From Croceibacterium aestuarii (GTDB lineage Bacteria; Pseudomonadota; Alphaproteobacteria; Sphingomonadales; Sphingomonadaceae), in the NCBI RefSeq assembly GCF_030657335.1, contig NZ_CP131039.1:1690501-1754500 (forward strand): a stretch of DNA of 64,000 nt, given 5' to 3'. Shown in pieces: positions 25,261 to 33,623 of this stretch. A program made the position numbers and the translations under genes. The first letter of the stretch is position 1. The number at the start of each line of letters is the position of its first letter. The notes below the pieces were generated by a model, which saw only the letters and a list, made by a program, of their open reading frames with translations, searched no databases and was not told the DNA's origin.

Positions 25261-25811
25261 GCGTCGCTCTCCGTCAGCATCCCGGCACCGAGCAGGAGCA
25301 GGAGCCGCACGTCGATCATCGTGCCCGCGGCGCGGCGTTCGGCGACGAACGCAGGCAGCGCGGCGACGGGCACCTTGTGCACGGTGATGTTCTCTCCCTC
25401 GACACCTCCGCCATCGCCGACGCGGCTCAGCCCGCTGGCGCGAAGCAGCGAAAACGTCTCGCCGACCATGCCGGGGGACGAGGCATATTCGCCGAGGTCT
25501 TCCCAGCGCGCTGCGGCAAAACCAGTCTCTTCCTCCAGCTCGCGCTCCGCTGCTGCGAAGTGATCCTCGTCATCGGCTCCCTCGTCGTCGCCGATCAGGC
25601 CGGCGGGCAGTTCGAGGCACGGCTTGCCGAGCGGCACGCGGAACTGTTCGACCAGAACCACTTCACCTGCATCGACCGCCAGGATCACCGCAGCGCGAAT
25701 CCCGCGCGCCCGGCCGACATACTCCCACCGCCCGCGGCGCTTGGCCGTGATGAAACGGCCTTGCCACATTACTTCTTCGGGCTTGTCGGCATCGGGCGGG
25801 CGCTGGGTCAC
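25257..25811 (-). CDS. NUDIX hydrolase (ADP-ribose pyrophosphatase-like)
   Basis: 184 residues. The NUDIX box is recognisable as AAERELEEETGF (about residues 87-98), preceded by LELPAGLIGDDEG; there is an acidic insertion between the first Gly and the helix, so the box is longer than the standard. The VVLVEQFRVP strand resembles ADP-ribose pyrophosphatases. Start is GTG 25811. Substrate not determined. Confidence 0.8.
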   Translation of the reverse strand: MTQRPPDADKPEEVMWQGRFITAKRRGRWEYVGRARGIRAAVILAVDAGEVVLVEQFRVPLGKPCLELPAGLIGDDEGADDEDHFAAAERELEEETGFAAARWEDLGEYASSPGMVGETFSLLRASGLSRVGDGGGVEGENITVHKVPVAALPAFVAERRAAGTMIDVRLLLLLGAGMLTESDA

Positions 25812-25821
25812 GCCGGGGCGT

Positions 25822-26496
25822 TTAGAGCTCGATCAACCGGTCTGGCAACTCGTTCCGGTCGTCTTCCGCACGCGGGAGGTGAGCGGCGAGGATTTCGCCG
25901 ACCTTGCCGATTGCCGCGACCATGCCGGCACCGACCCGGCCTTGTTTGAGCTCGGCCAGAAGTGCGGCCATGGCGTCGCCCCACACTTCGGGCTCGACCT
26001 TGCTGGTGATCGCCTCGTCGGCGACGATTTCGGCGCGGTGCTCGCGCATCGACAGGTAGATGACGATGCCCGTGCGCCCGGTGGTCCGCTTCTCCGCGCC
26101 GATGTGGAATATCTGCAGCGCCCGGGCGTAGGCGCGCTTGCTCTTGATCGGACCGGGAATGAGGAAGAACTTGAGCGGCTGCCACAGCTGGATCAGCCAC
26201 ATCCCGGCGAACTTGACGATCCCGACGAACAGCGCGAGGCCGAAGATCCCGCGCGGCGTCCATTCGGCATTCCATCCGCCGAGCAGGCGGTCGACCAGGC
26301 CCATGCAGAAATCGGGGAAGAATGTCAGGAAGGCGATGGCGGTGAACGCCACGGCCACTGCCCAGGCCAGCGCCACGTCGCTGTAGCCGTCCGAGCGGTC
26401 CACGACGACGGCGACGATCTCGCCCGAGGTCGTGCCTTCGGCGCGCGCCACGGCCTCGGCGACCGCCTGGCGGTCCGCATTGCTGAGATGCGCCAT
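25822..26496 (-). CDS. TPM-domain membrane protein
   Basis: 224 residues. Two membrane segments around 40-60 and 80-100 lie within a TPM-like domain whose C-terminal part (RTGIVIYLSMREHRAEIVAD, about 145-164) is characteristic of the TPM/YgcG family. The true start is ATG 26496; a longer Arg-rich extension is an artefact of the upstream Gly-rich gene. It follows a second TPM gene by 2 nt and belongs to the lemA-tpm-tpm set. Cellular role is unclear; the family is linked to membrane or respiratory complex maintenance. Confidence 0.78.
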   Translation of the reverse strand: MAHLSNADRQAVAEAVARAEGTTSGEIVAVVVDRSDGYSDVALAWAVAVAFTAIAFLTFFPDFCMGLVDRLLGGWNAEWTPRGIFGLALFVGIVKFAGMWLIQLWQPLKFFLIPGPIKSKRAYARALQIFHIGAEKRTTGRTGIVIYLSMREHRAEIVADEAITSKVEPEVWGDAMAALLAELKQGRVGAGMVAAIGKVGEILAAHLPRAEDDRNELPDRLIEL

Positions 26497-26498
26497 GC

Positions 26499-27326
26499 CT
26501 ACCACCCCCCGGAGGCGCCGCCGCCGCCCGACATGCCGCCGCCGAAGCCGCCGAATCCGCCGCCCCCGCCGCCGCCGAAGCCGCCACCTCCGCCGCCCCA
26601 GCCGCCGCCGCGGTGACTGCCGTGGCTGGCTGCGTTGAGTGCGCTCCACAGCAGGATGTTACCCACCGCGCTGCCCATTCCGCTGCGATAGTGCCGCCCG
26701 CGCCGCCGGCCGGCGAGGGGCAGGATCACGAAGAAGACGATGAACAAAATCCAGATGAGCCCGCCGATCGGGAACCCGCCGGAGTCGGCGCCCCGGTCCT
26801 TTTCGGCCGCGGCCGCGGCTTCGGCGATGGCCTTGGCGTCCTCGGGGCTCTTGGCGAGCTGGTCGAGCAGGGCGTTCACGCCGGCCTCGATCCCGCCGCT
26901 CATGTCGCCGGCCTTGAAGCGCGGAGTGATCTCGTTGCGGATGATCCGGCCGGACAGGATGTCGGTGATGTAGGGCGTCAGGCCGTAGCCGACCTCGATC
27001 CGCACCTTGCGCTCGTTGGGGGCGACCAGCAGCAGCACGCCGGTGTCGCGCTTCTCGCCGCCGATGCCCCAGGCGGCGTAGAGCTTGGTCGCGAAGTCCT
27101 CGATCGAGTCGCCCTGCAGGCTGTCGACGGTGGCGACGATGACGGCGTTGCCGCTCTGCTTGTTGACTTCGCGCAGCCGCTGATCGAGCGCCGCCTCCTC
27201 GGCCGCGGGGAGCAGGTCGGCCTCGTCGTAAATAGGCCCGCTGGGCCGCGGCGGCAGATCGAGCGCCGCCGCCGGCGAAGCCAGGAACGCCAGCAGCAGC
27301 GCGAAACCGATCCAGAGACGTGTCAC
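26499..27326 (-). CDS. TPM-domain protein with Gly-rich tail (YgcG-like)
   Basis: 275 residues: signal peptide (about 1-20), TPM domain (about 30-155, with NKQSGNAVIVATVDSL and GVLLLVAPNERKVRIEVGYG), one membrane helix near 195-215 and a C-terminal tail of about 35 residues made almost wholly of Gly with a few Trp and Phe. Such Gly-rich tails are usual in YgcG-type TPM proteins that co-occur with LemA. GTG 27326 is selected because GGAAGAAG lies before it; TTG 27341 is an alternative. 19 nt after lemA. Confidence 0.8.
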   Translation of the reverse strand: MTRLWIGFALLLAFLASPAAALDLPPRPSGPIYDEADLLPAAEEAALDQRLREVNKQSGNAVIVATVDSLQGDSIEDFATKLYAAWGIGGEKRDTGVLLLVAPNERKVRIEVGYGLTPYITDILSGRIIRNEITPRFKAGDMSGGIEAGVNALLDQLAKSPEDAKAIAEAAAAAEKDRGADSGGFPIGGLIWILFIVFFVILPLAGRRRGRHYRSGMGSAVGNILLWSALNAASHGSHRGGGWGGGGGGFGGGGGGGFGGFGGGMSGGGGASGGW

Positions 27327-27345
27327 GATCTTCTTCCGCAAGCCC

Positions 27346-28065
27346 TCACTGTCCGGCAGCGGCCGGCGCTGCGCCAGGGGCCGCCCCGGGCGCGGCCCCG
27401 GGGGCGGCGTTGTCGTTCGATGCGGGGGCGGCGCCAGGCGCTGCTCCCGGTGCCCCGGCCATGCCGCCGAAGTCGACATTGGGCGCGGTGTCGGCGCCCT
27501 CTGCGGCCTGGAAGTAGGACAGCGGCTTGGCGCCGTAGACCACCTTGGCGGCGACGATCGACGGGAAGGTACGGATCTCGGTGTTGTAGTCCTGCGCGGC
27601 CTCGTTGTAGCGGTCACGCTCGGTGTTGATGCGGTTCTCCGCCCCTTCGAGCGCGGTCATCAGGTCGGCGAAACGCTGCTGGCTCTGCAGCTGCGGGTAG
27701 GCTTCGACCACCGTGCGCAACTGGCCGAGCGCCTGGGTCAGCTGGTTCTGCGCAGCCTGGAACTTGTTGAAGGTCTCGGGATCCGAGAGGTCGTCGGTGG
27801 TGACGTTGATCGAAGTGGCGCGGGCGCGTGCCTCCGTCACGTTGCTCAGGATCTGGTTTTCCGATCCGGCGGCGGCCTTCACGGTCTCGACCAGGTTGGG
27901 GATGAGGTCGGCGCGGCGTTGGTAAGCGCTCTGCACCACGCCCCACTGGGCCTTGGCGGCTTCTTCCTTGGTCGGCACGGAGTTGATGCCGCAGGCGCTG
28001 AGCGCCAGCGCGCCGAGCGCGACGAGCGCCATGCGGACGATGACTGCGGGGGAACGAGTGGGCAT
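27346..28065 (-). CDS. LemA-family lipoprotein with Ala-Pro-Gly repeat tail
   Basis: 239 residues. The N-terminus ends in lipobox LSAC (Cys25), so lipid anchoring is likely. The LemA domain (about 40-190) is helical with YQRRADLIPNLVETVKAAA and YNTEIRTFPS. The tail is low complexity, repeating GAAP several times, unlike the short tails of most LemA proteins. A strong GGAGG lies 7 nt before ATG 28065. First gene of lemA-tpm-tpm; the family function is not settled. Confidence 0.87.
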   Translation of the reverse strand: MPTRSPAVIVRMALVALGALALSACGINSVPTKEEAAKAQWGVVQSAYQRRADLIPNLVETVKAAAGSENQILSNVTEARARATSINVTTDDLSDPETFNKFQAAQNQLTQALGQLRTVVEAYPQLQSQQRFADLMTALEGAENRINTERDRYNEAAQDYNTEIRTFPSIVAAKVVYGAKPLSYFQAAEGADTAPNVDFGGMAGAPGAAPGAAPASNDNAAPGAAPGAAPGAAPAAAGQ

Positions 28066-28193
28066 CGAAGGACCTCCTCCAAGACAGGTGTATTGCCTAG
28101 ATAGCACGGTGCGCGCCGTGCGCAAGGAAAGCCGAACTTGTTACCTGCGCAAGTCGGTGGCACCACTGCGCGGGCAGACAGGAGGACAAAGCC

Positions 28194-28637
28194 ATGTGGG
28201 CGGATTTCAAAGCGTTCATCGCCAAGGGCAACGTGATCGACCTGGCGGTGGCGGTGATCATCGGCGGGGCCTTTTCGGGCATCGTCAAGTCGTTGACCGA
28301 CGAGATCATCATGCCGATCGTCGGGGCGATCTTCGGCGGGGCCGATTTCTCGCGCTATTTCATCCTGCTCGACACGCCCGACGGCTACACCGGGCCGGTC
28401 GACGACTATGCCGCCCTCAAAGAGGCGGGCGCGGCGATGATCGGCTACGGCAGCTTTATGACGGCGGTGCTCAATTTCCTGATCCTGGCCTTCATCATCT
28501 TCCTGCTGGTGCGCTATACCAAGAAGATCGTCGCCGAGTTCGAGGAAAGGCCCGAGGAAGCGCCGCCTGCGCCGCAGGGCCCGACCGAAGTCGACCTGTT
28601 GAAGGAAATTCGCGACGAGTTGAAGAAGCGCCCCTGA
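28194..28637 (+). CDS. mscL: Large-conductance mechanosensitive channel MscL
   Basis: Inner-membrane homopentameric safety valve for hypo-osmotic shock. 147 residues with helix 1 ([20 protein letters not shown], about 15-34), a periplasmic loop, helix 2 (about 85-107) and a charged C-terminal bundle ([14 protein letters not shown]). ATG 28194 follows an AGGAGGACAAAGCC site. Monocistronic; divergent from lemA. Confidence 0.96.
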   Translation: MWADFKAFIAKGNVIDLAVAVIIGGAFSGIVKSLTDEIIMPIVGAIFGGADFSRYFILLDTPDGYTGPVDDYAALKEAGAAMIGYGSFMTAVLNFLILAFIIFLLVRYTKKIVAEFEERPEEAPPAPQGPTEVDLLKEIRDELKKRP

Positions 28638-28648
28638 ACCCCGGTCAC

Positions 28649-28676
28649 TTCACATTAATCAGCAAGTCGCTATATA
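28649..28676 (+). promoter_or_regulatory. Promoter of the tmRNA gene
   Basis: TTCACA (28649-28654) and TATATA (28671-28676) with a 16-nt spacer, just before the predicted 5' end of the tmRNA precursor. Both hexamers stand out in this GC-rich sequence. Confidence 0.6.
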
Positions 28677-28682
28677 GGGCGT

Positions 28683-29028
28683 GCCGGCTTCGGCCGGATA
28701 TGGCGATAAATTGCAGTGTGTAATAGACGCAGCGGACCCGGGGGCAGTACCCGGCGGCTCCACCATAAAGCCCTGTTTTTGGAGGGCTTCCTGACGGGGC
28801 CGAACCAGGATCGACGTGTGTTGAAAGGCATTGTTTTTGCTCGGGCTGAGTAACCCGTTAAAGGCTCAAAACACACAAGTGCCAACGATAACGAAGCACT
28901 TGCTCTCGCTGCGTAATTCTAGGGCCTAGCGGCCTGACCTTACAAAGCTAAGAGCACGGTTCGGACCGAACCGGGTAACAGAATCGGAGACCGGGCGTCC
29001 GGAGGGAACGTAGCAACAGAATCCCTCC
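28683..29028 (+). ncRNA. ssrA: Circularly permuted two-piece tmRNA
   Basis: Rescues stalled ribosomes by adding a degradation tag. The gene is permuted: the acceptor piece comes first and ends at the encoded CCA (28765), then an excised spacer (about 28766-28795), then the coding piece beginning GGGGCCGAACC at 28796. The 7-bp acceptor stem GGGGCCG/CGGCTCC includes a G3-U wobble, the alanine identity element. The resume codon is GCC at 28881 and the tag frame 28881-28916 encodes ANDNEALALAA then TAA. An early CCGGC-TTCG-GCCGG hairpin lies near 28684-28697, and a 7-bp hairpin (29001-29028, arms GGAGGGA and TCCCTCC) sits near the 3' end, which is approximate. Confidence 0.95.
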
Positions 29029-29034
29029 ACCCAT

Positions 29035-29051
29035 CGCCCTGAGGGAGGGCG
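29035..29051 (+). terminator. Hairpin downstream of tmRNA
   Basis: Arms CGCCCT and AGGGCG around a 5-nt loop, right after the tmRNA. No T tract follows, so it is at best a weak intrinsic terminator. From here to 29143 nothing else is recognisable. Confidence 0.35.
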
Positions 29052-29143
29052 GCTCAAAAATTACATAGAGAGCGCGCAAAGCGTCGAGCTGGATCGAATG
29101 ACCCGGGCCACCAGAGGCTTGGGCAAAACGGACGGGATCGCAC

Positions 29144-29788
29144 ATGAATTTCAACAGGCGCCACTTCATCGGTGCTGCCATCGCTGCTTGCGCCGGAGCC
29201 TCGGCCAACCGCACCTTGGCGGAACCATCACGCCCGCCGCTCTTCCCGAGCGACGAACCGCCAATGCCCGCAGCCAAGCGCCCGCCGCTGCTCGACGAGG
29301 CGCTCGCCGCGCTCGACCGCCACGGCGCGCGCGTGCTCGACCGCGACCGCATCGGGCTGGTCGATTTCGGCCTTCCTTCGAGCGAACCGCGCTTCCATCT
29401 GGTCGATGTCGCCGGCGGCAAGATCGAGCAAAGCTGGCTCGTCTCGCACGGTAGCGGATCGGATCCCGCGGCAACCGGTATGCTGCAGCGCTTTTCCAAT
29501 CGGCCCGGCTCGAACGCAAGCTCGCGCGGTGCCTATCTGGTGTCCAACACTTACGTCGGCGCGCACGGTCGCTCGCAGCGCGTCATAGGGCTCGACCCGA
29601 CCAACGACGAGGCGCTCGACCGGGCGATCGTCATCCACGGCGCCGAGTACGTCGATCCCTCGCTGATCGACATCCAGGGCCGCATCGGGCGCAGCCAAGG
29701 ATGCTTCGCGGTCCAGGTCGACGAGATAAATCCGGTAATTTCCCGGCTCGGGGCCGGGCGCCTGCTCTACGCCGGCAAGTCTGTCTGA
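29144..29788 (+). CDS. Murein L,D-transpeptidase catalytic-domain family protein
   Basis: 214 residues. The N-terminus MNFNRRHFIGAAIAA looks like a Tat or Sec signal (RRHFIG). The catalytic region has IVIHGAEYVD (His165) and GRIGRSQGCFAV (Cys187), matching the L,D-transpeptidase-like family with active-site Cys in SxGC. Probably acts on peptidoglycan cross-links in the periplasm. Its 3' end overlaps the convergent small membrane gene by 22 nt. Confidence 0.82.
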   Translation: MNFNRRHFIGAAIAACAGASANRTLAEPSRPPLFPSDEPPMPAAKRPPLLDEALAALDRHGARVLDRDRIGLVDFGLPSSEPRFHLVDVAGGKIEQSWLVSHGSGSDPAATGMLQRFSNRPGSNASSRGAYLVSNTYVGAHGRSQRVIGLDPTNDEALDRAIVIHGAEYVDPSLIDIQGRIGRSQGCFAVQVDEINPVISRLGAGRLLYAGKSV

Positions 29789-30021
29789 CCGTCGGCGCGC
29801 TCCGCGGCCGCCCTTTCGTGCTTGAGGCAGTCGAGGATCTTGGCTCCGGCCATGAACACCGCGCCGGTGCAGGCAAGGAACAGCAGGTCACCGCCATAGC
29901 CGGGATAGATTTCCAGATAGTGCGCGCCGCGCGTCGTCGCGCCGAGGGCGAGCGCGTAAATGATCAGATACGCTTCCCAGTGCGTTTTGATGACGAAAAG
30001 GCGAGCGATCTTGCGCAGCAT
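29767..30021 (-). CDS. Small conserved-looking membrane protein, function unknown
   Basis: 84 residues with two predicted membrane helices (about 16-31 and 45-63) and a charged tail. N-terminus MLRKIARLFVIKTHWEAYL. A GGA site lies 6 nt before the ATG. It overlaps the 3' end of the convergent transpeptidase-like gene by 22 nt. I recognise no family; the helix pattern and codon use look like a real gene. Confidence 0.6.
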   Translation of the reverse strand: MLRKIARLFVIKTHWEAYLIIYALALGATTRGAHYLEIYPGYGGDLLFLACTGAVFMAGAKILDCLKHERAAAERADGQTDLPA

Positions 30022-30127
30022 TTATGGTCCTTGGCGTCGTGGAAGCCGGCGTCGTGCCAGCCCCGATTTCTGCACCTCTAATGCGGCTGGAAACCCCGCA
30101 CCTGTAAAGCGTTCCGACAGTCCCGAT

Positions 30128-31378
30128 TCAGGCCAGTTCGGGCAAGGAAAGAGCGTCGAGCAGCGCCGCGCGTGCGTCTGTTACCGTCGTGGCCAACGAA
30201 GTCTTGCCCAAATCTGAAGGATCGATCTGCTCGGGCCAAGTCCGGGAAACTACCTTCTCCATCGCATCGGCCGTCGATTCGCCCAGCAGGAAACGCGGAT
30301 CGACCGTTGCCGGATCGGCGACCACGCGCAGGCGCAGGCAGGCGGGGCCGCCTCCGTTGGCCATCGACTGGCGCACGTCGACCGGAATGATGTGCCTGAT
30401 CGGCCCATTGCCGGCCAGCATGCGCTCGCACCAGTCCCAGACGGTGGGATCGTCGCGGCACTCTTCGGGAACGACGAGCGCCATGGTGGCGTCGGGCAGG
30501 GTCAGCAGCTGGGCGTTGAACAGGTAGCTGGCGATGGCGGCGGCGAGGCTGACTTCCGCCTCCGGCACCTCGACCACCTCGAGTTCGGGAAACTTCGCGC
30601 GGATCGCGGCGTAGGCGCCGTCGCGGTCGGCAAATGCCTTTTCGTGCGCGAACAGAACGCGCTCGTTGGCGACCGCGACCACATCGTTGTGGAACGCGCC
30701 TGCGGCGATCGCCTCGGGGCTCTGCTCGATGAACAACACCCTGTCAGGGTCCAGCCCGTGCTTGCGGGCGACGATTCGGCTCGCCTGGTCGTGCTGGCGG
30801 GCGGGGAAGGGGCCGCCGGTCTTGCCGTAGACGAAGACCTCGAGGCCCGGAGCGCCGTGCGCCGAAGCCAGCCGCATGTGGTTGGCTGCGCCTTCGTCGC
30901 CGAAGGTGGGGGGAACCGGGCGATGAACCGCGAAATGCGCGGCGTCGGCGAACATGAGCTGCAGCTGGGCCAGCGTGTCGGGCCATTCGTGACTGCGGTG
31001 CGGCATCGTCACGAGATTGGCGACGGTCAGGTGGCAGCGTCCGTCGGCGGTGTCCGGCGCCGGGCTGACGGTGGCGGCGTTGGCCGTCCACATCGAGCTG
31101 GCCGACCACGCGCCGGCGACGAGCCCGGTGTCGGTCGCCGTGTCGGCCGCGATGTCGTTGAGCCAGCGCAGGTTCGGGCGCGGCAAGGGGACGAAGAAGC
31201 CCTGGGCCAGCCCGCGCGCCATGTTGCCGCGCATCTTGGCGATTCCCTGCAGCGCCGCTGCCCGCGGATAGGATGCCTCGCCCGCGTGGGCCGTCGCTGC
31301 GAGGTTGCCGAGGCTGAGCCCGGCGTAATTGTGGCTCGGACCGACGATGCCGTCGAAATTGATTTCGGCCAGCGTCAC
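30128..31378 (-). CDS. astB: N-succinylarginine dihydrolase
   Basis: Second enzyme of the arginine succinyltransferase pathway, releasing two ammonia and CO2 from succinylarginine. 416 residues. Starts VTLAEINFDGIVGPSHNYAG (GTG start), a strong AstB signature; the active-site Cys lies in NGGGPACLRLRVV and a conserved His in AGAFHNDVV. GTGA overlap with astA. AstC and AstD are not in this window. Confidence 0.95.
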   Translation of the reverse strand: MTLAEINFDGIVGPSHNYAGLSLGNLAATAHAGEASYPRAAALQGIAKMRGNMARGLAQGFFVPLPRPNLRWLNDIAADTATDTGLVAGAWSASSMWTANAATVSPAPDTADGRCHLTVANLVTMPHRSHEWPDTLAQLQLMFADAAHFAVHRPVPPTFGDEGAANHMRLASAHGAPGLEVFVYGKTGGPFPARQHDQASRIVARKHGLDPDRVLFIEQSPEAIAAGAFHNDVVAVANERVLFAHEKAFADRDGAYAAIRAKFPELEVVEVPEAEVSLAAAIASYLFNAQLLTLPDATMALVVPEECRDDPTVWDWCERMLAGNGPIRHIIPVDVRQSMANGGGPACLRLRVVADPATVDPRFLLGESTADAMEKVVSRTWPEQIDPSDLGKTSLATTVTDARAALLDALSLPELA

Positions 31379-32391
31379 CGCGCTACGCTCCACACCTCGT
31401 CGCCCAGGCCCACGCCGAGCGCTTCGGCGGCGGCTTCGTCGATCGCGATCGAGCCGTCGGCGGCGAATTCGCGCCTGCCGTAGCAGCAGCGAAAGCTCGC
31501 CAGGGTTCCGGTGGCGAGGATGGCCCGCTCGCCGATGTCGAGCGTCGTGCTGCCGACCCCGGCCGGCCGCGCCTCGGCGATCGACTTCACCTGGCTCGTG
31601 CGCGCCGTCATCGTCGGCCCGCCATCGAAGATGTCGACGTAGCCCTCGAAGGCGAAGCCCTCGTTCTCGAGCATCTTCATCGCCGCCCGCCCGGTCGGGT
31701 GCGGCAGGCCGATGACCTTCTTCGCCTCTTCGTCGAGCATGGCGATATAGACGGGGTGCTTGGGCATCAGGTCGGCGATGAACTGGTTGCCCTTGATGGC
31801 GTTGAAATAGTCGGCTTCCTGAAAGGTCATGCCGAAGAATCGGCCGGCCACCCCGTCCCAAAAGGGCGAGCCGCCGCGTTCGTCGATGATGCCGCGCAGC
31901 TCGGCCAGGATGCGCTCGGCGAAGCGCAACCGGTGCATGGCGATGAACAGGTAGCGGCTGCGCGCCAGAAGCATGCCCTTGCCGCCCGAGCGCTCTGCGG
32001 GATGGAGGAACAGCCCGCCGACTTCGCTCGACCCTTCGAGATCGGTCACGAGGCTGAGCAGTTCGGCGCGGACCGTGCGGCCAAGCTCCTCGGAACGCTG
32101 GGTCTGCGTGGTGATGCGGTAGCTGTAGAAGGGCCAGCGTTGGCCGATGTGGCTCATCACCTGGCAACTGCCGCGCGCTTCGCCGGTCTCGGTGTTCTCG
32201 AGCATGAAGAAGAACAGGTCGTCGCCGAGATCGTCGTCGCTGCGCGCGAACGACCTCGCCGAACGCTCCAGCTTGGCCCGCAGCGCGGTGCGGTCGGGCG
32301 GCAGGTTGGTGAAGCCGCCGCCCGTGCTCTTGGCCATTTCGTAGATCGATTCGAGGTCGTCCTCGCCCGCGGCACGGATCACGAAAGTCAC
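31375..32391 (-). CDS. astA: Arginine N-succinyltransferase
   Basis: Transfers succinyl from succinyl-CoA to arginine, the first step of the AST pathway. 338 residues with N-terminal FVIRAAGEDDLESIYEMA and the block GGLFLHPAERSGGKGMLLAR near 150. GTG 32391 has GGAGA upstream and overlaps the M20 hydrolase stop by 4 nt. This is a single subunit gene rather than the AruF/AruG pair of pseudomonads. Confidence 0.94.
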   Translation of the reverse strand: MTFVIRAAGEDDLESIYEMAKSTGGGFTNLPPDRTALRAKLERSARSFARSDDDLGDDLFFFMLENTETGEARGSCQVMSHIGQRWPFYSYRITTQTQRSEELGRTVRAELLSLVTDLEGSSEVGGLFLHPAERSGGKGMLLARSRYLFIAMHRLRFAERILAELRGIIDERGGSPFWDGVAGRFFGMTFQEADYFNAIKGNQFIADLMPKHPVYIAMLDEEAKKVIGLPHPTGRAAMKMLENEGFAFEGYVDIFDGGPTMTARTSQVKSIAEARPAGVGSTTLDIGERAILATGTLASFRCCYGRREFAADGSIAIDEAAAEALGVGLGDEVWSVAR

Positions 32392-33599
32392 AGTGTCTCC
32401 CCTGTAGCCAGGCGGTGCAGGACCACCGCCGAAAGCGCCGCCCGCTCGGACAGCGAGCTGGCGATCATGAATTCGTCCGCCGAATGAATGCTGCCCCCGC
32501 GGACCCCCATCGTGTCGACCACGGGCACCCCCGCGGCGGCGATGTTGTTGCCGTCGCACACTCCGCCGCTGGCCTGCCAGCCGAGCTTTCGGCCGAGCGC
32601 TTCGGAGGTATCGGCGACGAGGTCGAAGAGCTTCTGCGCGCGGGCGTCGACCGGCTTGGGCGGGCGGGTAATGCCGCCGTGCCGATGTATGGCGACGTCG
32701 TGGCGCTCGGCGATGTCCGAGAGCAGGTAGGCCAGCGCCTTCTCGAATTCGGCAGCGGCCTCGGTGGTCTTCGGGCGGATGTTGAAGCGCAGCACGGCGT
32801 GATCGGGCACGACGTTGTTGGCCGACCCGCCCTCTATTTTCGCGGGATTCACCGCCAGATCGTCATGACTCAGCGCCTTGAGAACCACTGCGATCTCGGC
32901 CGCGGCGACGATCGCGTTGCGCCCGTCCTGCGGATTGCGACCGGCGTGGGCCGACCTGCCGGTGACCACGATCGAATAGTTGCCGCTGCCGCCCCGGGCG
33001 TGGGCCAGCGTTCCGTCGGGCAGGGCCGAAGGTTCGTAAGTCAGGGCGGCGAACTTTTCCCTCGCCAGTTCGGCAATCAACGGGGCCGAGGACAGCGACC
33101 CCGTTTCCTCGTCCGCGTTGATCATCACGTCGTAGCCGACCTTCGCCGCCTCGGGCGAGGCTTCGAAGGCGATCAGCGCGTGGAGAATCACGGCGAGGCC
33201 GCCCTTCATGTCGGCCGCGCCGGGGGCGTTGAGGGTATCGTCGTCGAGCCAGGTGGCCGACTGGAAGGGATGGTCGGCGGGGAACACGGTATCCATGTGC
33301 CCGGTCAGCAGAAAGCGCCGTCGCGCCTCGGGCCGGACGGAGACAACGAGGTGCATGCCGTGCGGCAATTCGACCTCGCTGCCATCGGCGTCGACCGCGG
33401 TGACCGCGGCGGGATCGTGCATTTCGACATCGCCGGGCAGGGCGGCGAAAGCCTGGGCCAGTTCGTTCGCCTGCCGGGCGAGACCGCCGAGATTGCGCGT
33501 TCCGCTGTTGATCGCGCACCAGCGCTCGACCGCGGCGAGCATCGCGGCCTGGTCGATCGGTTCGACGAGGCTGTGTTCGGAGGCGGAAAGCTGTTTCAT
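32388..33599 (-). CDS. M20-family metallohydrolase in the ast operon
   Basis: 403 residues with metal-binding signatures LLTGHMDTVFP (about 100), AADMKGG, NADEETGS (catalytic/metal Glu pair) and a late His in GGSIHSADEF. Dimerisation domain about 190-300. Family members are zinc amidohydrolases of the carboxypeptidase G2/acetylornithine deacetylase type. Position first in the operon, with 4-nt coupling to astA, suggests it removes succinyl from succinylglutamate, the job normally done by AstE, which belongs to a different family (M14-like) and is not seen here. That role is inference. Confidence 0.72.
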   Translation of the reverse strand: MKQLSASEHSLVEPIDQAAMLAAVERWCAINSGTRNLGGLARQANELAQAFAALPGDVEMHDPAAVTAVDADGSEVELPHGMHLVVSVRPEARRRFLLTGHMDTVFPADHPFQSATWLDDDTLNAPGAADMKGGLAVILHALIAFEASPEAAKVGYDVMINADEETGSLSSAPLIAELAREKFAALTYEPSALPDGTLAHARGGSGNYSIVVTGRSAHAGRNPQDGRNAIVAAAEIAVVLKALSHDDLAVNPAKIEGGSANNVVPDHAVLRFNIRPKTTEAAAEFEKALAYLLSDIAERHDVAIHRHGGITRPPKPVDARAQKLFDLVADTSEALGRKLGWQASGGVCDGNNIAAAGVPVVDTMGVRGGSIHSADEFMIASSLSERAALSAVVLHRLATGETL

Positions 33600-33623
33600 T
33601 CGCAACCGCCCTACCCGTGCAGG

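Noticed and set aside
26497-26649. Arg-rich N-terminal extension of the second TPM protein
   Set aside because: It is the shifted reading of the Gly-rich tail of the upstream TPM gene; the ATG at 26496 begins a normal protein.
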